Translations under genes and position numbers: made by a program | Shown: one piece after another, positions 11,644 to 23,985 of the stretch | Layout of the letters: every line of letters begins with the position of its first letter | How positions within the stretch are numbered: the stretch's first letter is position 1 | The notes under the pieces: generated by a model | What the model was told of the DNA's origin: nothing | Seen by the model: only the letters and a program-made list of their open reading frames with translations | Database searches by the model: none | Origin: Pogonophryne albipinna | Taxonomy: Eukaryota; Chordata; Actinopteri; Perciformes; Artedidraconidae | DNA length: 64,000 bases | Reading direction: 5' to 3' | Assembly: GCA_028583405.1 (NCBI GenBank) | Contig: CM053246.1 | Coordinates: 6,942,459 to 7,006,458, forward strand

Positions 11644-13034
11644 CATGTACTCTCGGTAAAACCCGGCTATAGTCTTATACAACCCCACTTCAAAAGACCC
11701 AGACTATCCCTTTAAACTAGCATACTTGATCTCCACTGGCTTTAAAAAGAAGTCCGATTGTAGAGAAGTCTATGAGAAAATGTCTCACTTGATTTATTAT
11801 AGTTAACATTTCCCTAACAAGTTTATGTTCTCTGTTCTACTACGGCTTTGTCCAATTTGGATTTTCTCTGGGGGGTTTTCGGACATCAAACCATTTCAGA
11901 GTGTGGTTTTAGGTCATTACATTTAATTGTAACAATTTGGTCAACCATATATGTTTGATCGGTTGTACTTTCCTCCGCCTTATTGTGAGACTTCTGGTTT
12001 TTCAAAAATACCAAGATGGCGACGCCCACAATGTCAAACCTACATAATAACTAAAAAAAGGACTTACAACCTTTAACGTCAGAGATGTTCTTCTATAAAT
12101 GACTCTAGTGTTCAGATAAATATAGAAAATATTTTCAAACACTCAAAATCTTACCCGAGTACCGACCTTGAGTCTTTACTTCCGTCCACTGAAGAAACTG
12201 TCATATGGGGAATTCAAATTACACAGTCGTTTTCTGAAATCCACACAACTTAAAATATTTTAAAGAAGTGCAACATTGAGTTCACACACCTTCTGCACAG
12301 TCAGACCTTGGCTGTGTGTCCTCTGGCCCTTAGCTTAGCGATAATCACATTAGCTACCCCACAGTCAAGGTGTGTTTTGAAAGGAGGTCCACATCAGTAT
12401 TTATGTCACGGCAGCAGGCAACAGAGGTGCTCCTGTTTTGTCCTCTTCACATGCAACCCCTTCAAAGCATTAGGAGATAATCTGTGTCTCCTGGATAAAG
12501 CGCGGGATGTGCCCGGCTGGTGCCATGCAGGCCCGAGGCAAGTCGAGACTGGGGAATAGCCACAATAAAAAGGCACCTCTTCACGGAGGACGCTCACTCT
12601 TTTGATATTTGCCTTTGCCTTCACTTCAAAGTGCCTCTGACTGGCTGTTTAGGGGCGAAACGAAAAGGGAGTCGAGCTAAAAGGCAGAGGCAGGGGGGCT
12701 GGAGCTGCAGTGGTAGGGGTCTGCTGACTTCAAGTCCCAGCAAATGCTGCAATGAGAAATATTTCTTCAGGTAAAAATTCTGCTCTGTGCATGAAAATGA
12801 AAGAAATACTTTTCCCCTCTACAAGCGGGTTACACAGAGGAAAAACGACTAGAAAGAGAGCAATTTGACGTTGAAATCCGTCCCTAGAAAGAGAAGGTGT
12901 GGAACATTTTGACATATGTAAAAGACAGTTTCTCTATTTTGAGAGAAGTTCTAAAACATTTTATGAAAGTTTCTCCTATTAAATCGCTAATATGGGGGTT
13001 TTCCAGACAGGTGGATTAAGAGTTTATTGAATAG
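11644..13034. other. Unassigned intergenic DNA
   Basis: No gene or repeat family recognised. Several open frames near 12300-12770 lack family motifs and splice context. Confidence 0.35.
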
Positions 13035-13735
13035 AGTGGCGAAGTCACGCCCATCTACTTCCGCCCCATGGGACCTTATTTCTGAAAAATTATGTATTGA
13101 AGTCAATGGGGAGAGAAAACTTATCTTTCGATCCCGTTTGAATTATGCCATGAATTACACATATGATGTTTGTCAATCTTAAAAAATCATTTCCATGTCA
13201 AAAAAGTCACAGTTTGTCTTAAAACAGTTGAAATAAAAGACTTTAAAAAATACGCAACTAGAAAGACTACAAATCCCAGAGTCACGTACATTAACGTTAC
13301 ACATTACACTCGTGTTACTCACCACAACCTTGTAAAGCCGGTCCCGCATGCTGGCTCTTACGGAACCGACTAACTCCCCTTGTGTGTGTACAGTTCTCAA
13401 CATGGCCAGACTTGTAGTGATTTTCACCTCTTTTAATACTTTTCACTTCTTTCTGAAAGAAAGAGGTGAAATGTGCTAACGTGACGGCCATCTTGGTGTT
13501 GGTGACGTATGCAAGACCAGAGTTGTAGTTCATTGAGCGCTTCACACAAACAAATGTGTTACTTCACAGTTTTACCACGCAAAATTATCTTTTAAATTGA
13601 CAAATATCATATGTGTAATTCGTTGCACAATTCAAACGGGATCAAAAGATAATCTTTCTCTCTCCATTGACTTCAATACATGATTTTTCCAAAATAAGGT
13701 CCCACGGAGCTCCACCGGAAAGGGATCACTGTTAA
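13035..13735. mobile_element. Element with about 115-bp inverted repeats
   Basis: The arm at about 13075-13190 (containing ttgaagtcaatgg and gatcccgtttgaatt) is an imperfect inverted copy of about 13580-13715. The spacer is about 390 bp without coding sequence. The boundary is approximate because the outer 30 bp diverge and I found no clear duplication. Terminal sequences around ttgaagtcaatgg are common in fish MITEs; the superfamily is not assigned. Confidence 0.6.
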
Positions 13736-14099
13736 CTTGAAAAGCAGAGCTAGAATCGCAACCGAATGTCCAAATGACACTGAACCCTAGGAAGGTAGTA
13801 GATGACACATTAATAAACCAAGTTATCACGGGGGGACAGTAATTGTCTGAAGTGAATTTCCATGCAAGTCATTCTACACAAGCAGTGTATTGATAGTGAT
13901 CTTACACTGTCCTAACTAGTGGCTCTATTATAATAGTCTTATTGAATACTTATCAATTTCAAACTTGTTTTTAAAAGTTGTTCTTTAGCACGTCATTTCA
14001 ACCATTAAGTTAGATTTGATCTGTCAAACTGAATGTCAACCCCCCATTGCGAAAATGTGGCAAGTTTTAGAGGCTAGCATATTTAGCTTGATTGTCCTA

Positions 14100-15783
14100 T
14101 GCAATATTCAAGGTTTTATTGTCATGACAAATACACAACTCCGCTGCAATTATGTAATGTATGAAAAACTTAGATCGCCGGTTCCTCAACAGTACAATTT
14201 ACAAGACATACCTTTTTTTAATAAAAAACGACAATTACAATTTAAATAGTGCAATCTCAGGTGTTTAATAGTCTTATGGCCTGTGAAATGAAACCGTCCC
14301 TGAGTCTGGTGGTTTTAGTCCGGATGCTGTGGTAGCGCCTGCCAGACGGCAGCAGACTGAACAGTTTGTGGCTGGGGTGATGGGGGTCTTTTATAATCCT
14401 GAGGGATTTCTTCCTGAGCCGCTGGGAGTAAAGTCCTCCATGGATGGCAGCTCCGTCCTGGTGATGTTCTGTGCAGTTTTCACCACCCTCTGTAGAGTCT
14501 TACGATTGAGGGCGGTGCAGCTGCCGTACCAGGCCGTGATGCAGCCAGTCAGGATCTATGGTGCACCTGTAGAAGGTCAGGATCCTCTCTATGGTGCACC
14601 TGTAGAAGGTCAGGATGCTCTCTATGGTGCACCTGTAGAAGGTCAGGATACTCTCTATGGTGCACCTGTAGAAGGTCAGGATGCTCTCCTTGGTGCACCT
14701 GTAGAAGGTCAGGATCCTCTCTATGGTGCACCTGTAGAAGGTCAGGATGCTCTCTATGGTGCACCTGTAGAAGGTCAGGATGCTCTCTATGGTGCACCTG
14801 TAGAAGGTCAGGATGCTCTCTATGGTGCACCTGTAGAAGGTCAGGATGCTCTCTATGGTGCACCTGTAGAAGGTCAGGATCTTCTCTATGTTGCACCTGT
14901 AGAAGGTCAGGATACTCTCTATGGTGCACCTGTAGAAGGTCAGGATGCTCTCTATGGTGCACCTGTAGAAGATCAGGATCCTCTCTATGTTCCACCTGTA
15001 GAAGGTCAGGATACTCTCTATGTTGCACCTGTAGAAGGTCAGGATACTCTCTATGGTGCACCTGTAGAAGGTCAGGATGCTCTCCTTGGTGCACCTGTAG
15101 AAGGTCAGGATCCTCTCTATGGTGCACCTGTAGAAGGTCAGGATCCTCTCTATGGTGCACCTGTAGAAGGTCAGGATCCTCTCTATGGTGCACCTGTAGA
15201 AGGTCAGGATCCTCTCTATGGTGCACCTGTAGAAGGTCAGGATGCTCTCTATGGTGCACCTGTAGAAGGTCAGGATACTCTCTATGTTGCACCTGTAGAA
15301 GGTCAGGATCCTCTCTATGGTGCACCTGTAGAAGGTCAGGATGCTCTATATGGTGCACCTGTAGAAGGTCAGGATGCTCTCTATGGTGCACCTGTAGAAG
15401 GTCAGGATGCTCTCTATGGTGCACCTGTAGAAGGTCAGGATCCTCTCTATGGTGCAGCTGTAGAAGGTCAGGATGCTCTCTATGGTGCACCTGTAGAAGG
15501 TCAGGATCCTCTCTATGGTGCACCTGTAGAAGGTCAGGATCCTCTCTATGGTGCACCTGTAGAAGGTCAGGATGCTCTCTATGGTGCACCTGTAGAAGGT
15601 CAGGATCCTCTCTATGGTGCACCTGTAGAAGGTCAGGATCCTCTCTATGGTGCACCTGTAGAAGGTCAGGATGCTCTCCATGGTGCACCTGTAGAAGGTC
15701 AGGATCCTCTCTATGGAGCACCTGTCGAAGGTCAGGATCCTCTCTATGGTGCACCTGTATTAACACCACATTCAGATTTTTGA
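14100..15783 (-). mobile_element. 3' fragment of a LINE carrying a minisatellite
   Basis: Read on the minus strand, 14260-14560 encodes the C-terminal part of a LINE ORF2: TGCITAWYGSCTALNRK, then ELPSMEDFYSQRLRKKSLRI, then LFSLLPSGRRYHSIRTKTTR. It ends after AIRLLNT with a stop and a 3' UTR finishing in gacaataaaaccttgaat near 14100. The protein upstream of TGCITAWY has been replaced by repeats of the codons for LTFYRCTIESI, which form the tandem array at 14560-15747. The rest of the LINE is absent. Confidence 0.8.
14560..15747. repeat. 33-bp minisatellite, 36 units
   Basis: The unit reads ggtgcacctgtagaaggtca on the plus strand plus 13 more bases ending ctctat. Thirty-six units fit exactly between 14560 and 15747. 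Most variation is at one codon (ccc/gct/act types, giving P, A or T in the plus frame), with occasional changes at other sites. Because 33 is divisible by three and the unit lacks stops in several frames, long spurious reading frames result on both strands. On the minus strand one frame repeats LTFYRCTIESI, the LINE peptide from which the unit derives. Confidence 0.97.
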
Positions 15784-15837
15784 AGCGTAAATAGAATAAA
15801 CTGAAATAAAAAAGCTAACATTAGGCTATAAATTAAC

Positions 15838-17805
15838 TACATCACAGTCACATGGCTACGCAACACCACCGCTAAGCTAAAGGAAACCAAACAGGAAATT
15901 AATGTTTTAGAATTCAAAATCAATGATGCCCTGATAAAAGACCCGGCTGTATTGGCCAACTCTCTCAATGAGTATTTCATAAATAGTGCTCTGGACATTA
16001 CAAAGCTCTTCCCGCCATCTGAGGTCTCACCTAGCCCGACTGTGGATGCACACCCCGTTTTTTGACCTAGAGGAAATCACAGAGGTTGAGTTAAAAAATA
16101 TAATCTCAGGGTTAAGAGGTTCTAAGGCTAGGGATGCAGATGATTTAGACACCAACTTTATAAAAACACATATCAACGGTCTAATAAAACCAATTACTAT
16201 GCTAGTGAATCAATCTATCAGCACGAGGGAACTTCCGTCATCCTGGAAGGTGGCCACGGTGACACGGATCTTTAAATATGGGGATAAGGCAATGATGTCC
16301 AATTATAGACCTATCAGCATCCTCCCCTGTGTCTCTAAGATAGCTGAGAAATGGGTGTCAAAACTAATCACCAAACATTTAGATAAAGGTTTCGCTCCAC
16401 TCCACCCAATGCAGTTTGGTTTTCGTGCTCACCACTCCACGGAGACAGCTAACTGTGTCTTTGTGGAAAATGTTAAATGTATGTTGGACACGAGCCCTTA
16501 TGTAGGTGCTGTCATCCTTGATCTCAGGAAGTCATTTGACACCGTTGACCACCAAGTGCTCCTTACAAAGCTGACGTATTTCAATTTTTCGGCAGTTTCT
16601 ATACATTGGTTTAAGTATTACTTATCTAACAGAAAACAGTGTGTTTTGGTCAATGGTGCCAAATCCCCCTACCTTATCAACCTTGTTGGGGTTCCACAAG
16701 GTTCCATTCTCGGACCATTACTGTTTTCACTGTACATAAATGACTTGCCTAATTATGTCCTGAGTTGAATGTGCAAATGTATGCCGATGATGCGGTCATC
16801 TTTGTAAATGGGAAGAACACTGAAATTATCTCATCTTGTCTCTCAAAAGCTTTGGACAAGGTTCAACACTGGCTGAACAACATTTGCTTACAGTTAAACG
16901 TAAAAAAAACAGTATGCATGATACTCAGTAAACGACCAGTCAAAATCGAAGGATCCAACGTGTTTTTAAACGGAGCAGAAATAGAACTAGTCTCCCAGTT
17001 CAAGTATCCTGGAGTCATATTGGACTCGAACTTGACTTTTAAGAAACATATTAAGAGCTGTACAAGACAGCTGTACAAGAGAGCTATCAAGGTGTTTGAC
17101 AGAAAGCCTTATTCATACCACCACTGTACCATCCTTGAAAAATACAATTTTTTGAGTTTTGACAATTTTAAGTCTTTTAAAAGTATGTGCTTTTTTTTAT
17201 AAATGTTTACATGGGCTGGCCCCCCCCTCCTTTGGGGAATTCATCCACAAAAAAGAAACTGGTCGCTGCACTAGGTCAGAGACCAGAGGAGACTGTGAAG
17301 TCCACCGTCGACGGACCACTTTTGGACAAAATGTACTTTCCATTAAAGGCAGCTCATTGTGGAATAGCCTCCCAACTGAGATACGGGATTGTCCCACTCT
17401 CAATAGCTTCAAAGGTCAACTCAAAGAATGGTTGAGAAACAAACAGACGTGCAATCACCGCTAAATGCACTTTAACACAGGGGTATCTCCTCTTGCACTT
17501 TATGTAGCTCTTGTATCTTCTCTTGCACTTTATATGTCGTGTCGTTGCTGCTATATTGTATTGCCATGTGATAAATACTTGTGTATGCTGCTCTTGCTCT
17601 TTTGCCCTTTTCGCATATCATGTATTTTGTTTTTGCTATGTTTGTAAAATGTAATTTTCTTAAATGTTTTATGTGAGGAACTGCGGATGGAAATTAGCTC
17701 AAAGCTAAATCTGGCACTATTATGCTTGATACATTTTATTGTTTTAAGACAAGTGTTCATTGCTGTGCATTGTCCCTGCCAAATAAACGATTAAATTAAA
17801 AAAAA
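15838..17805 (+). mobile_element. 5'-truncated L2/CR1-like LINE
   Basis: A non-LTR retrotransposon of the same family as the copy at 32630-36530. It starts inside ORF2 just upstream of the reverse transcriptase, as expected for incomplete target-primed reverse transcription. Its 3' end is an A-rich tail after gcattgtccctgccaaataa at about 17770-17805. The 3' UTR phrase gcggatggaaattagct matches that of the second copy. Confidence 0.85.
15850..17464 (+). pseudogene. LINE ORF2 reverse transcriptase, frameshifted
   Basis: Frames in order: residues from WLRNTTAKLKE to about 16060; then 16060-16764 with SNYRPISILPCVSKIAEK, MQFGFRAHHSTET, VILDLRKSFDTVDH (catalytic Asp region) and VPQGSILGPLLFSLYINDLP; then after a shift the YADD box at 16780-16791 and FKYPGVILDSNLTFKKHI. 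After another shift near 17190 the C-terminal tail HGLAPPSFGEF to a stop at 17464 follows. At least three frameshifts make it non-functional. No endonuclease domain remains. It belongs to the reverse transcriptases that copy LINE RNA at the nicked target. Confidence 0.88.
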
Positions 17806-18794
17806 GGTGGCTATTCAGTTCAGAATGATTAGTAGTCTCATTTAGTAGCAACCGCCGTTTTATTCCATAGAGAAGCTTCGGACATTTATAAGTGGGGTTA
17901 TTAAATATAATCTCTTAATTTTATGTTAACCACAAACCTTATTAAATGTGTCTTGCCACAAACACATTCAAACTAAATTGACTTTGAGATGAAGAACCCA
18001 TGCTGTAAATTAAAAACACCTCTTTATAGAAAAAAGAACTCTTACATTCAAATGTTCTTCTTTCCATTTCCCTTTTCAACAGTGCATCAATAAAATGAAA
18101 GAAAAAAACTACTAAATATTAATACATCTGACATTTTTCCACTAAATATTTTAAACCGACAATCTCTGCACTGACCATGGAACAATTAAACTGTATTATC
18201 CTCCGTGTGTGTGTGAGAGAGAGAGAGAGATCACCTGACTCCCGATGGACTGTGGCTGACCTTCAGAACATCAATAGGCTCTATGGAGAACAGTGCTCTG
18301 CTGGATATTGACCAGCACTGATCTGAATACCGTCAATTTTCTCTTATCCCCTTTCGCAACCAATTATTTTCATAATTGGTCAATGAGCTCCCCTTTCAAC
18401 TACGTGCAGGCATCATTGCTCATTTACAAGAGCTGAAGGCCTGATGTACTCCACACTGGCAGGACATGTTATGTTCAGAGCTGCCAAAAACATCATGTAG
18501 TTAATGAACCGTTGAAGTGCTAAACAGAACTGAATACTCTATAATAGTCCTGTTCCAAAGTGACTTGTTTACGCCGAGGATTCTCTCTTCTCAGTCAATC
18601 GCGATCAACTAGTCTATCCATTCACCTTGGGATTAGAAATTAGATCTCCGATGGGCCAAACCTCTTCTTTTCGTCTCAGTATTAATTATGCTTTGTGATG
18701 CACATCAATTTGTTAGTAGATGTGCCAAAAACCTATAATGGTTTACTTTAGAAATATTTATAGTTAAAGAAAGATCGGTCAACATACAGTTTTG
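17806..18794. other. Unassigned intergenic DNA
   Basis: Contains a short GT/GA simple repeat near 18205-18231. No gene or element boundary recognised. Confidence 0.35.
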
Positions 18795-19720
18795 TTAAAA
18801 GCCATACAAAATGTAATCATGTGGAAAAATAGTAGTTTGCTGGGCTTTCAACTCCGCTGTGTTTGCATGACTGTGTTTGAAATGTCTAACTATTTTACGG
18901 CACTTCGCTAAAGCACCATCAAATCCACAATCGCGGGGGGAGACAGCAATGGCCCTCTGTATAATGTGTGCTATACAGTGCATATGCTGAAATGGAAGTT
19001 TCTTTGCTGCAGCAATCATATTGTGAGCGCTATAAGTACCTATTGTGGTCACTTTGTCCGTTATTTCCCACTCGTTTGCAACTTCAAGAAACTGGCGCAT
19101 GCTTCTCAAAATGCCTTTCCTCCGTTTTAACAACACCTAAAGCATTTCCATTCGTCATCAATTAGGTGTGCTGTAACACCGAGGTAGTTGTGGTTACTTA
19201 CTGATGTCCAGTGGTCTCCAGTCATACATTTAGCCTGTGCTAACTGTTTTGCTTTAGTTGCCTTTTCACTCCCATACAGTTCATGAATTTGTGTGACAAC
19301 AGTTCCTCTTGAAGGCAGCTTTTAAGATGGGTCGGCTGAAGCGATCTGTAGGATGTCTTGAAGCTCCTTATCTTCCACAATACTGATGGGCCTGCAGTCC
19401 ATGGCAATCCATGTTGCAAAAGCACCCGTTAGCCTATACTAGTTGTAGTTGCCTTATTGACAGACCTGCCCTTGCTGCACTCTGCCAGTGTGGTTTGGCG
19501 AGTGTGGCTCGATACCGTCGCTGTGGTAGCATCTTTGCTAATATCAGCAAAAATGTGCTTTGCCCGAAGATGGTACTTAAGACTTGTTGTGCTCCGATGG
19601 AAAGACAGCTCAGTGTTGCAAAGTGTACACACAACTTTGTTTTTATCTAAACTTCCATCTGGAAGATTTTAAAAGTGACATTTTCTGCCCAGCACTCCGT
19701 GGTGCATCTCCTCAGTCATC
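18795..19720 (-). pseudogene. BED-finger hAT transposase fragment
   Basis: Minus strand. The start near 19720 reads MTEEMHHGVLGRK, followed by a BED finger (KVVCTLCN ... LKYHLRAKH). Next come the hAT catalytic-core pieces GAFATWIAMDCRPISIVEDK and AKCMTGDHWTSVSNHNYLGV, then, after a shift, VANEWEITDKVTTIGTYSAH and a C/H-rich HMHCIAHIIQRAI segment. The frame changes at least three times and the aspartate expected in the first DDE position sits within a decayed segment. The C-terminal dimerisation domain is missing. The best match is the ZBED4/6-like Ac group. No terminal repeats were found. Confidence 0.8.
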
Positions 19721-19765
19721 CTGTTGGTTTAATGTGCCTGCCTCTTAGTTAATTCCCAGGTGAAC

Positions 19766-21970
19766 CAACACATTCTCACTCCCAACTCGGCCTATATTGA
19801 CGTTATGTCAGGGTCCCTGTCGTCACTTTCCAACGCAAGGGGGGGCCCTTTAGCGTCGAGTTTCAACTATCAGGGAGTCCCATTGACTTGCATAGAGCTC
19901 CCTGAACGTTGGTAATAGACGAGTTGGGACCGCGGCGAAGTGCTCTCCGCAGATCCATTCTCACAGCGTTTATCAACCTTTTTCTTACTCAATATCAAGC
20001 CACACTTATTGTTTTTACTTATTTATTTAAATTGAATAATGTAGGACTTTTGTTGACGTTAGTTATGGGGAGAGTAGGGGCTCAGAATACTGAAATCTGT
20101 ATTGTTTCATCGTTTTTTCCTTCTAATTTGGTATTCTTTTCTAAACCACACACTGTTATTTACTCAACAATAACACATAATTATCCTTGTGTTTATTTAT
20201 TTGTTTGATTAATAAACACAAGTTGGAGTCCGTCAGGACCGAGGGTCGGAGCAGCTCATAGTAGTTGCTTTAGAGAATTTTACACCCGGAAGTAAGTATT
20301 CTCTCCGCTTCGCTTGACAAAGCAATGACATTTCTGCTGCTATCTTTGCAAAACGAGTTAACAGTCACATCTTATCTGGATGAGTGCTGCAGAATACTGT
20401 TTTTATAAGGGATAAATGTGTGTGTAGTCTTTCATATTAAACATGATCGCTGGTAGATAGCCACAGAAGTCGTAACACAGTTTAACCTGGGCGGGTCCCA
20501 TTTTTCCCTGGGGGAAGGTTTACCTGAGAGGATCACAGTTTACAGTTCACAGCTGAAGACTTCTCCACGCTGCTTTCAAACTGTGAGTAAACAACGTGTG
20601 CTTCACTTGGAGGCTGTCTGAAGGTGTACACATGTCTCAGATGGACTTGGTATCACATTAAGAACGATATTCAGTAATAAGTCTGACAACAATAGCTGGT
20701 TTAAATCATTTATTGGAGCTCGCAATGTTTTGAACAGACATCCCCAGTCAACTCGTTTTTCTTTTTGTAGTCCACGCTGTTCGCGTCCGGATATCTCCAT
20801 CGTAACCACAACCTCACACACTGGTACTGAATGTGCATCAAAGTCTTCCTACCGAGCCAAATATACCAAAAGATTTATGTAAACGACAGAAGAAGCGACC
20901 GAAATGTGTATTTCAGTCAAAGGCCACGCCCCCCACCTCTGTAAACCAGTTGATCGGGGAACCAGTTAATCCGGAACACCGGTCAGAGTCACAGCCAAAG
21001 TCAACGGAAGATATACTCAGACAAACGTTAACGTTTCGGTATGTGAAATTATATTATATATATATATTAATATTATGTTATCCTTACCAGTATCACATGT
21101 GCTCGTTTTCCAAGTGTCTGGATGAAGTCTGCTCGTTACCTCCGCCGTGACCGAACTGCGAAAGACAGCGAGTGTACTGCCAGAACATTCTGTGTGCGCG
21201 GTCATCAATGCGCATGCGCAAATGAAGCTTGATCTAATACAACTACATTGAACAAATGAATGGTTTCAGTTTCAATGTCCTTCTATCAGTTTATATTCTA
21301 TCAATATAAAACAATAGGTTCAACCATAAATATAAATCAGTAATATTAGTTTAAATAATCAAACTAATAATTTAAAATTATTTGAGTGAGAATAAACACA
21401 TCAAACGAACAACCACTATGTTTTACTTGTATCAGTGCAGGCACAGACCTCACACACACATTCTCAGGAGCTCAGAGCTGCTCCGACCCTCGGTCCTGAC
21501 GGACTCCAAAAGTCCGACATTATCCAATCAAACAAATAAATAAACACAAGGATAATTGTGTGTTATTGTTGAGTAAATAACAGTGTGTGGTTTAGAAAAG
21601 AATACCAAATTAGAAGGAAAAAACGATGAAACAATACAGATTTCAGTATTCTGAGCCCCTACTCTCCCCATAACTGACGGCAACAAAAGTCCTACATTAT
21701 TCAATTAAAATAAAGAAGTAAAAACAATAAGTGTGGCTTGATATTGAGTAAGAAAAAGGTTGATAAACGCTGTGAGAATGGATCTGCGGAGAGCATTTTG
21801 CCGCGATCCCAACTCGTCTATTACCAACGTTCAGGGAGCTCTATGCAAGTCAATGGGACTCCCTGATAGTTGAAACTCGACGCTAAAGGGCCCCGCCTTG
21901 CGTTGGAAAGTGACGACAGGGACCCTGACATAACGTCAACATAGGTCGAGTTGGGAGTGAGAATGTGTTG
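19766..21970. mobile_element. Fold-back element with about 500-bp inverted repeats
   Basis: Left arm about 19766-20260 and right arm about 21475-21970 are nearly perfect inverted copies. Both contain gggtccctgtcgtcac-like and gagctccctgaacgttggta-like blocks, and both end at ccgagggtcggagcagctc. Outermost bases are CAACACATTCTCACTCCCAA. A 7-bp flank ggtgaac is duplicated (19759-19765 and 21971-21977); one-base ambiguity at the ends leaves 5-7 bp possible. The 1.2-kb core has only unrecognised frames (20833-21150 plus, 20603-20821 minus). Superfamily not assigned. Confidence 0.88.
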
Positions 21971-21977
21971 GGTGAAC

Positions 21978-23404
21978 ATGCAAGCTGGAAATAGTGAGAG
22001 AGGTACCGTCTAAACTGGATACTATGATTAATTTGAGTTAAAAAAAATAGTGGGTGTTAAAGTCTCGAGATTAATCACAGTTTAGACACATTTACCTAAT
22101 TGCTGATTTTACTCTGATATTTTTTTTTCTCTTTTTGTGACCAGAAAAATACTTATTCTCAGTGAAGTTGTAAGAGGGAGGCTGTGTCCTTGCCTAGTTT
22201 GCTGTGCCCTACACAGTTAGCTTAGAAGGAAAATTGGATTGACATCTCCATTCCCATTTTGGTTCTACCAGTTTTTTGTTCTACCAGTTTTCATAGAATT
22301 TGGTGACAACATGTAAACCCAGTTTAGCTTCACCCAAATACCACCCGACTAGGTCATAGCCAGGGCAAAGTTCAAACGGAGGTCTATCAGCAGCCGTTTC
22401 AGTTTTGGAAAGACTTTCAGCTTTGTGCATTATGACAAAGATAACCTTCTAAGACTTAAGTTGTTTGACTAAGATGACCTAACGCTACAAGTGTTCCGGT
22501 GGAGAAGGGAATTTAGCTTTTAACGCTATGATGCTTTTGAGGTAAATATACCTCATTTATTTTCACACGGATATGAAACTAATGTATTATTACCTAATTT
22601 GAGGTCCTTTCAAAGGTCCCTATATAAAAACTACCTTTAAGAACTCTCATTCATTAGCAGCGCTTCTATAAAAAACATGGCTTGGTGCTTTGTTTTCTCG
22701 AACTGGGTCATGCTGGTGGAGAGTTTCCTGCTTGTTTTAATTCTTCTTCTGGGTTTAATTGATGTTTCATTGGGGAGTTGCCAACAATAACTCCTCAACA
22801 CGCCTGTCAATCTGTGTGGGTGGCATTTGCACAGAAAATTCTCCTCAAATGGCGAAGCATTGTCACAACAAAGCTGTGGCTCCTAAATCAATTAATGGAT
22901 TTCTTGTGGAAGCAGCTGCCAGGTTTCTCCCAGGACCGAGGGGAGGTTTCTGTCTGGGTCCCTCAAACGAGGCCCAGATGAATTAACATGGATGAGAACT
23001 TAATGAGGACACACTCTTGTTTTCCCTGACTCTGTTACTCTCTGACAACACTTCATTTTTCTTCCTCTCATTCGACAGGTTTCTTTCAAAGCGTCATCAT
23101 TGCTTTGCATTAATATTCTGTCAGTGATGAGTATGACACAGGACCAGCTACAGCACCTTCACAGGAAGACGCAGACAGAAGGGGAGAAGGAGAGGGATGT
23201 CAACTGTGGATCGATGTTTCGAATGAAGAAAGATGGCCCTTTTTTGGCGCCGGGGGCTTCCAGCTACTTATTACCTTACATTACCCTAACAGGTGAGAAA
23301 CACTATCGACGTCCCGCTAAGCTGACTGTTTACTTTCCACAGAGGACATCAAAGGCAGAGAGAAGCTCAGGTTATTTACATGTGTTACCATAGTAATGAT
23401 AGGG
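21978..23404. other. Unassigned DNA with one weak exon-like frame
   Basis: No repeat recognised. An open segment at 23079-23292, between cgacag and gtgaga, could be an exon (71 codons, including MTQDQLQHLHRKTQ) but no family is recognised, so it is not called as a gene. Confidence 0.3.
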
Positions 23405-23985
23405 GAAAAAAAGCAAAACCTCTGAAAAAAGAAATGTTTCTCAGAATCGAAAGGGAAAAACACAAAAGCAGTGTACACAATTTAAACCAATTAATGTTGT
23501 GTAATTAACAAGGATAAACTGATGTTTTTTAGTGAATGAGTACTGCATATATAGCTTTAAAATCATTTGATAGTGAGGGGAATACGGTTTTATTATGAAA
23601 ACTTCGAAGACCGGAAATACTGTTTTCACCCCGTGAGGGTTGACGGTAACTTTACATGGACGTTGCCGTTACACGTTCTCCTGGCGAGACCTCAAATAAT
23701 CTTCGTAATATCTATCAAACTATAGATCCTTACACATCCACTGGACGTGGATTCTAAAAGTACAATATACACTTCTCGCTAGAAATCTAATCAAAAAGCA
23801 TTTTAATGGACAAACTATCCTACAATTTAGGATCTTCCAGAGAGGGTTATTTGTGAATATACGACCCTCCGGAGCGTTTGCATTCAACGGGAGCACTAGA
23901 GTTAGAAAACTCTAAAACGTGATTATAGGTCGTAATAAGCGCTTGAACAATCAACCTATTTGGTCGTATGAGTTGGAGGACTTGT
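23405..23985 (+). repeat. Dispersed repeat, copy 1
   Basis: About 570 bp matching 57595-58135 in the same orientation, with shared stretches such as aattaacaaggataaactga, cctggcgagacctcaaat and ccactggacgtggattctaa. Small indels distinguish the copies. No coding frame or obvious terminal repeats; it is probably part of a larger transposon. Confidence 0.85.

Noticed and set aside
14560..15747. CRISPR-like repeat array
   Set aside because: Head-to-tail 33-bp units without unique spacers in a fish genome; it is a minisatellite.
14549..15769. 406-codon minus-strand frame of HHREDPDLLQV repeats
   Set aside because: Another frame of the same minisatellite; the true LINE frame is the one repeating LTFYRCTIESI.
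14329..15783. 484-codon plus-strand open frame of GAPVEGQD repeats
   Set aside because: It is the plus-strand reading of a 33-bp minisatellite derived from minus-strand LINE sequence. The start is a GTG inside antisense LINE code and there is no gene context.
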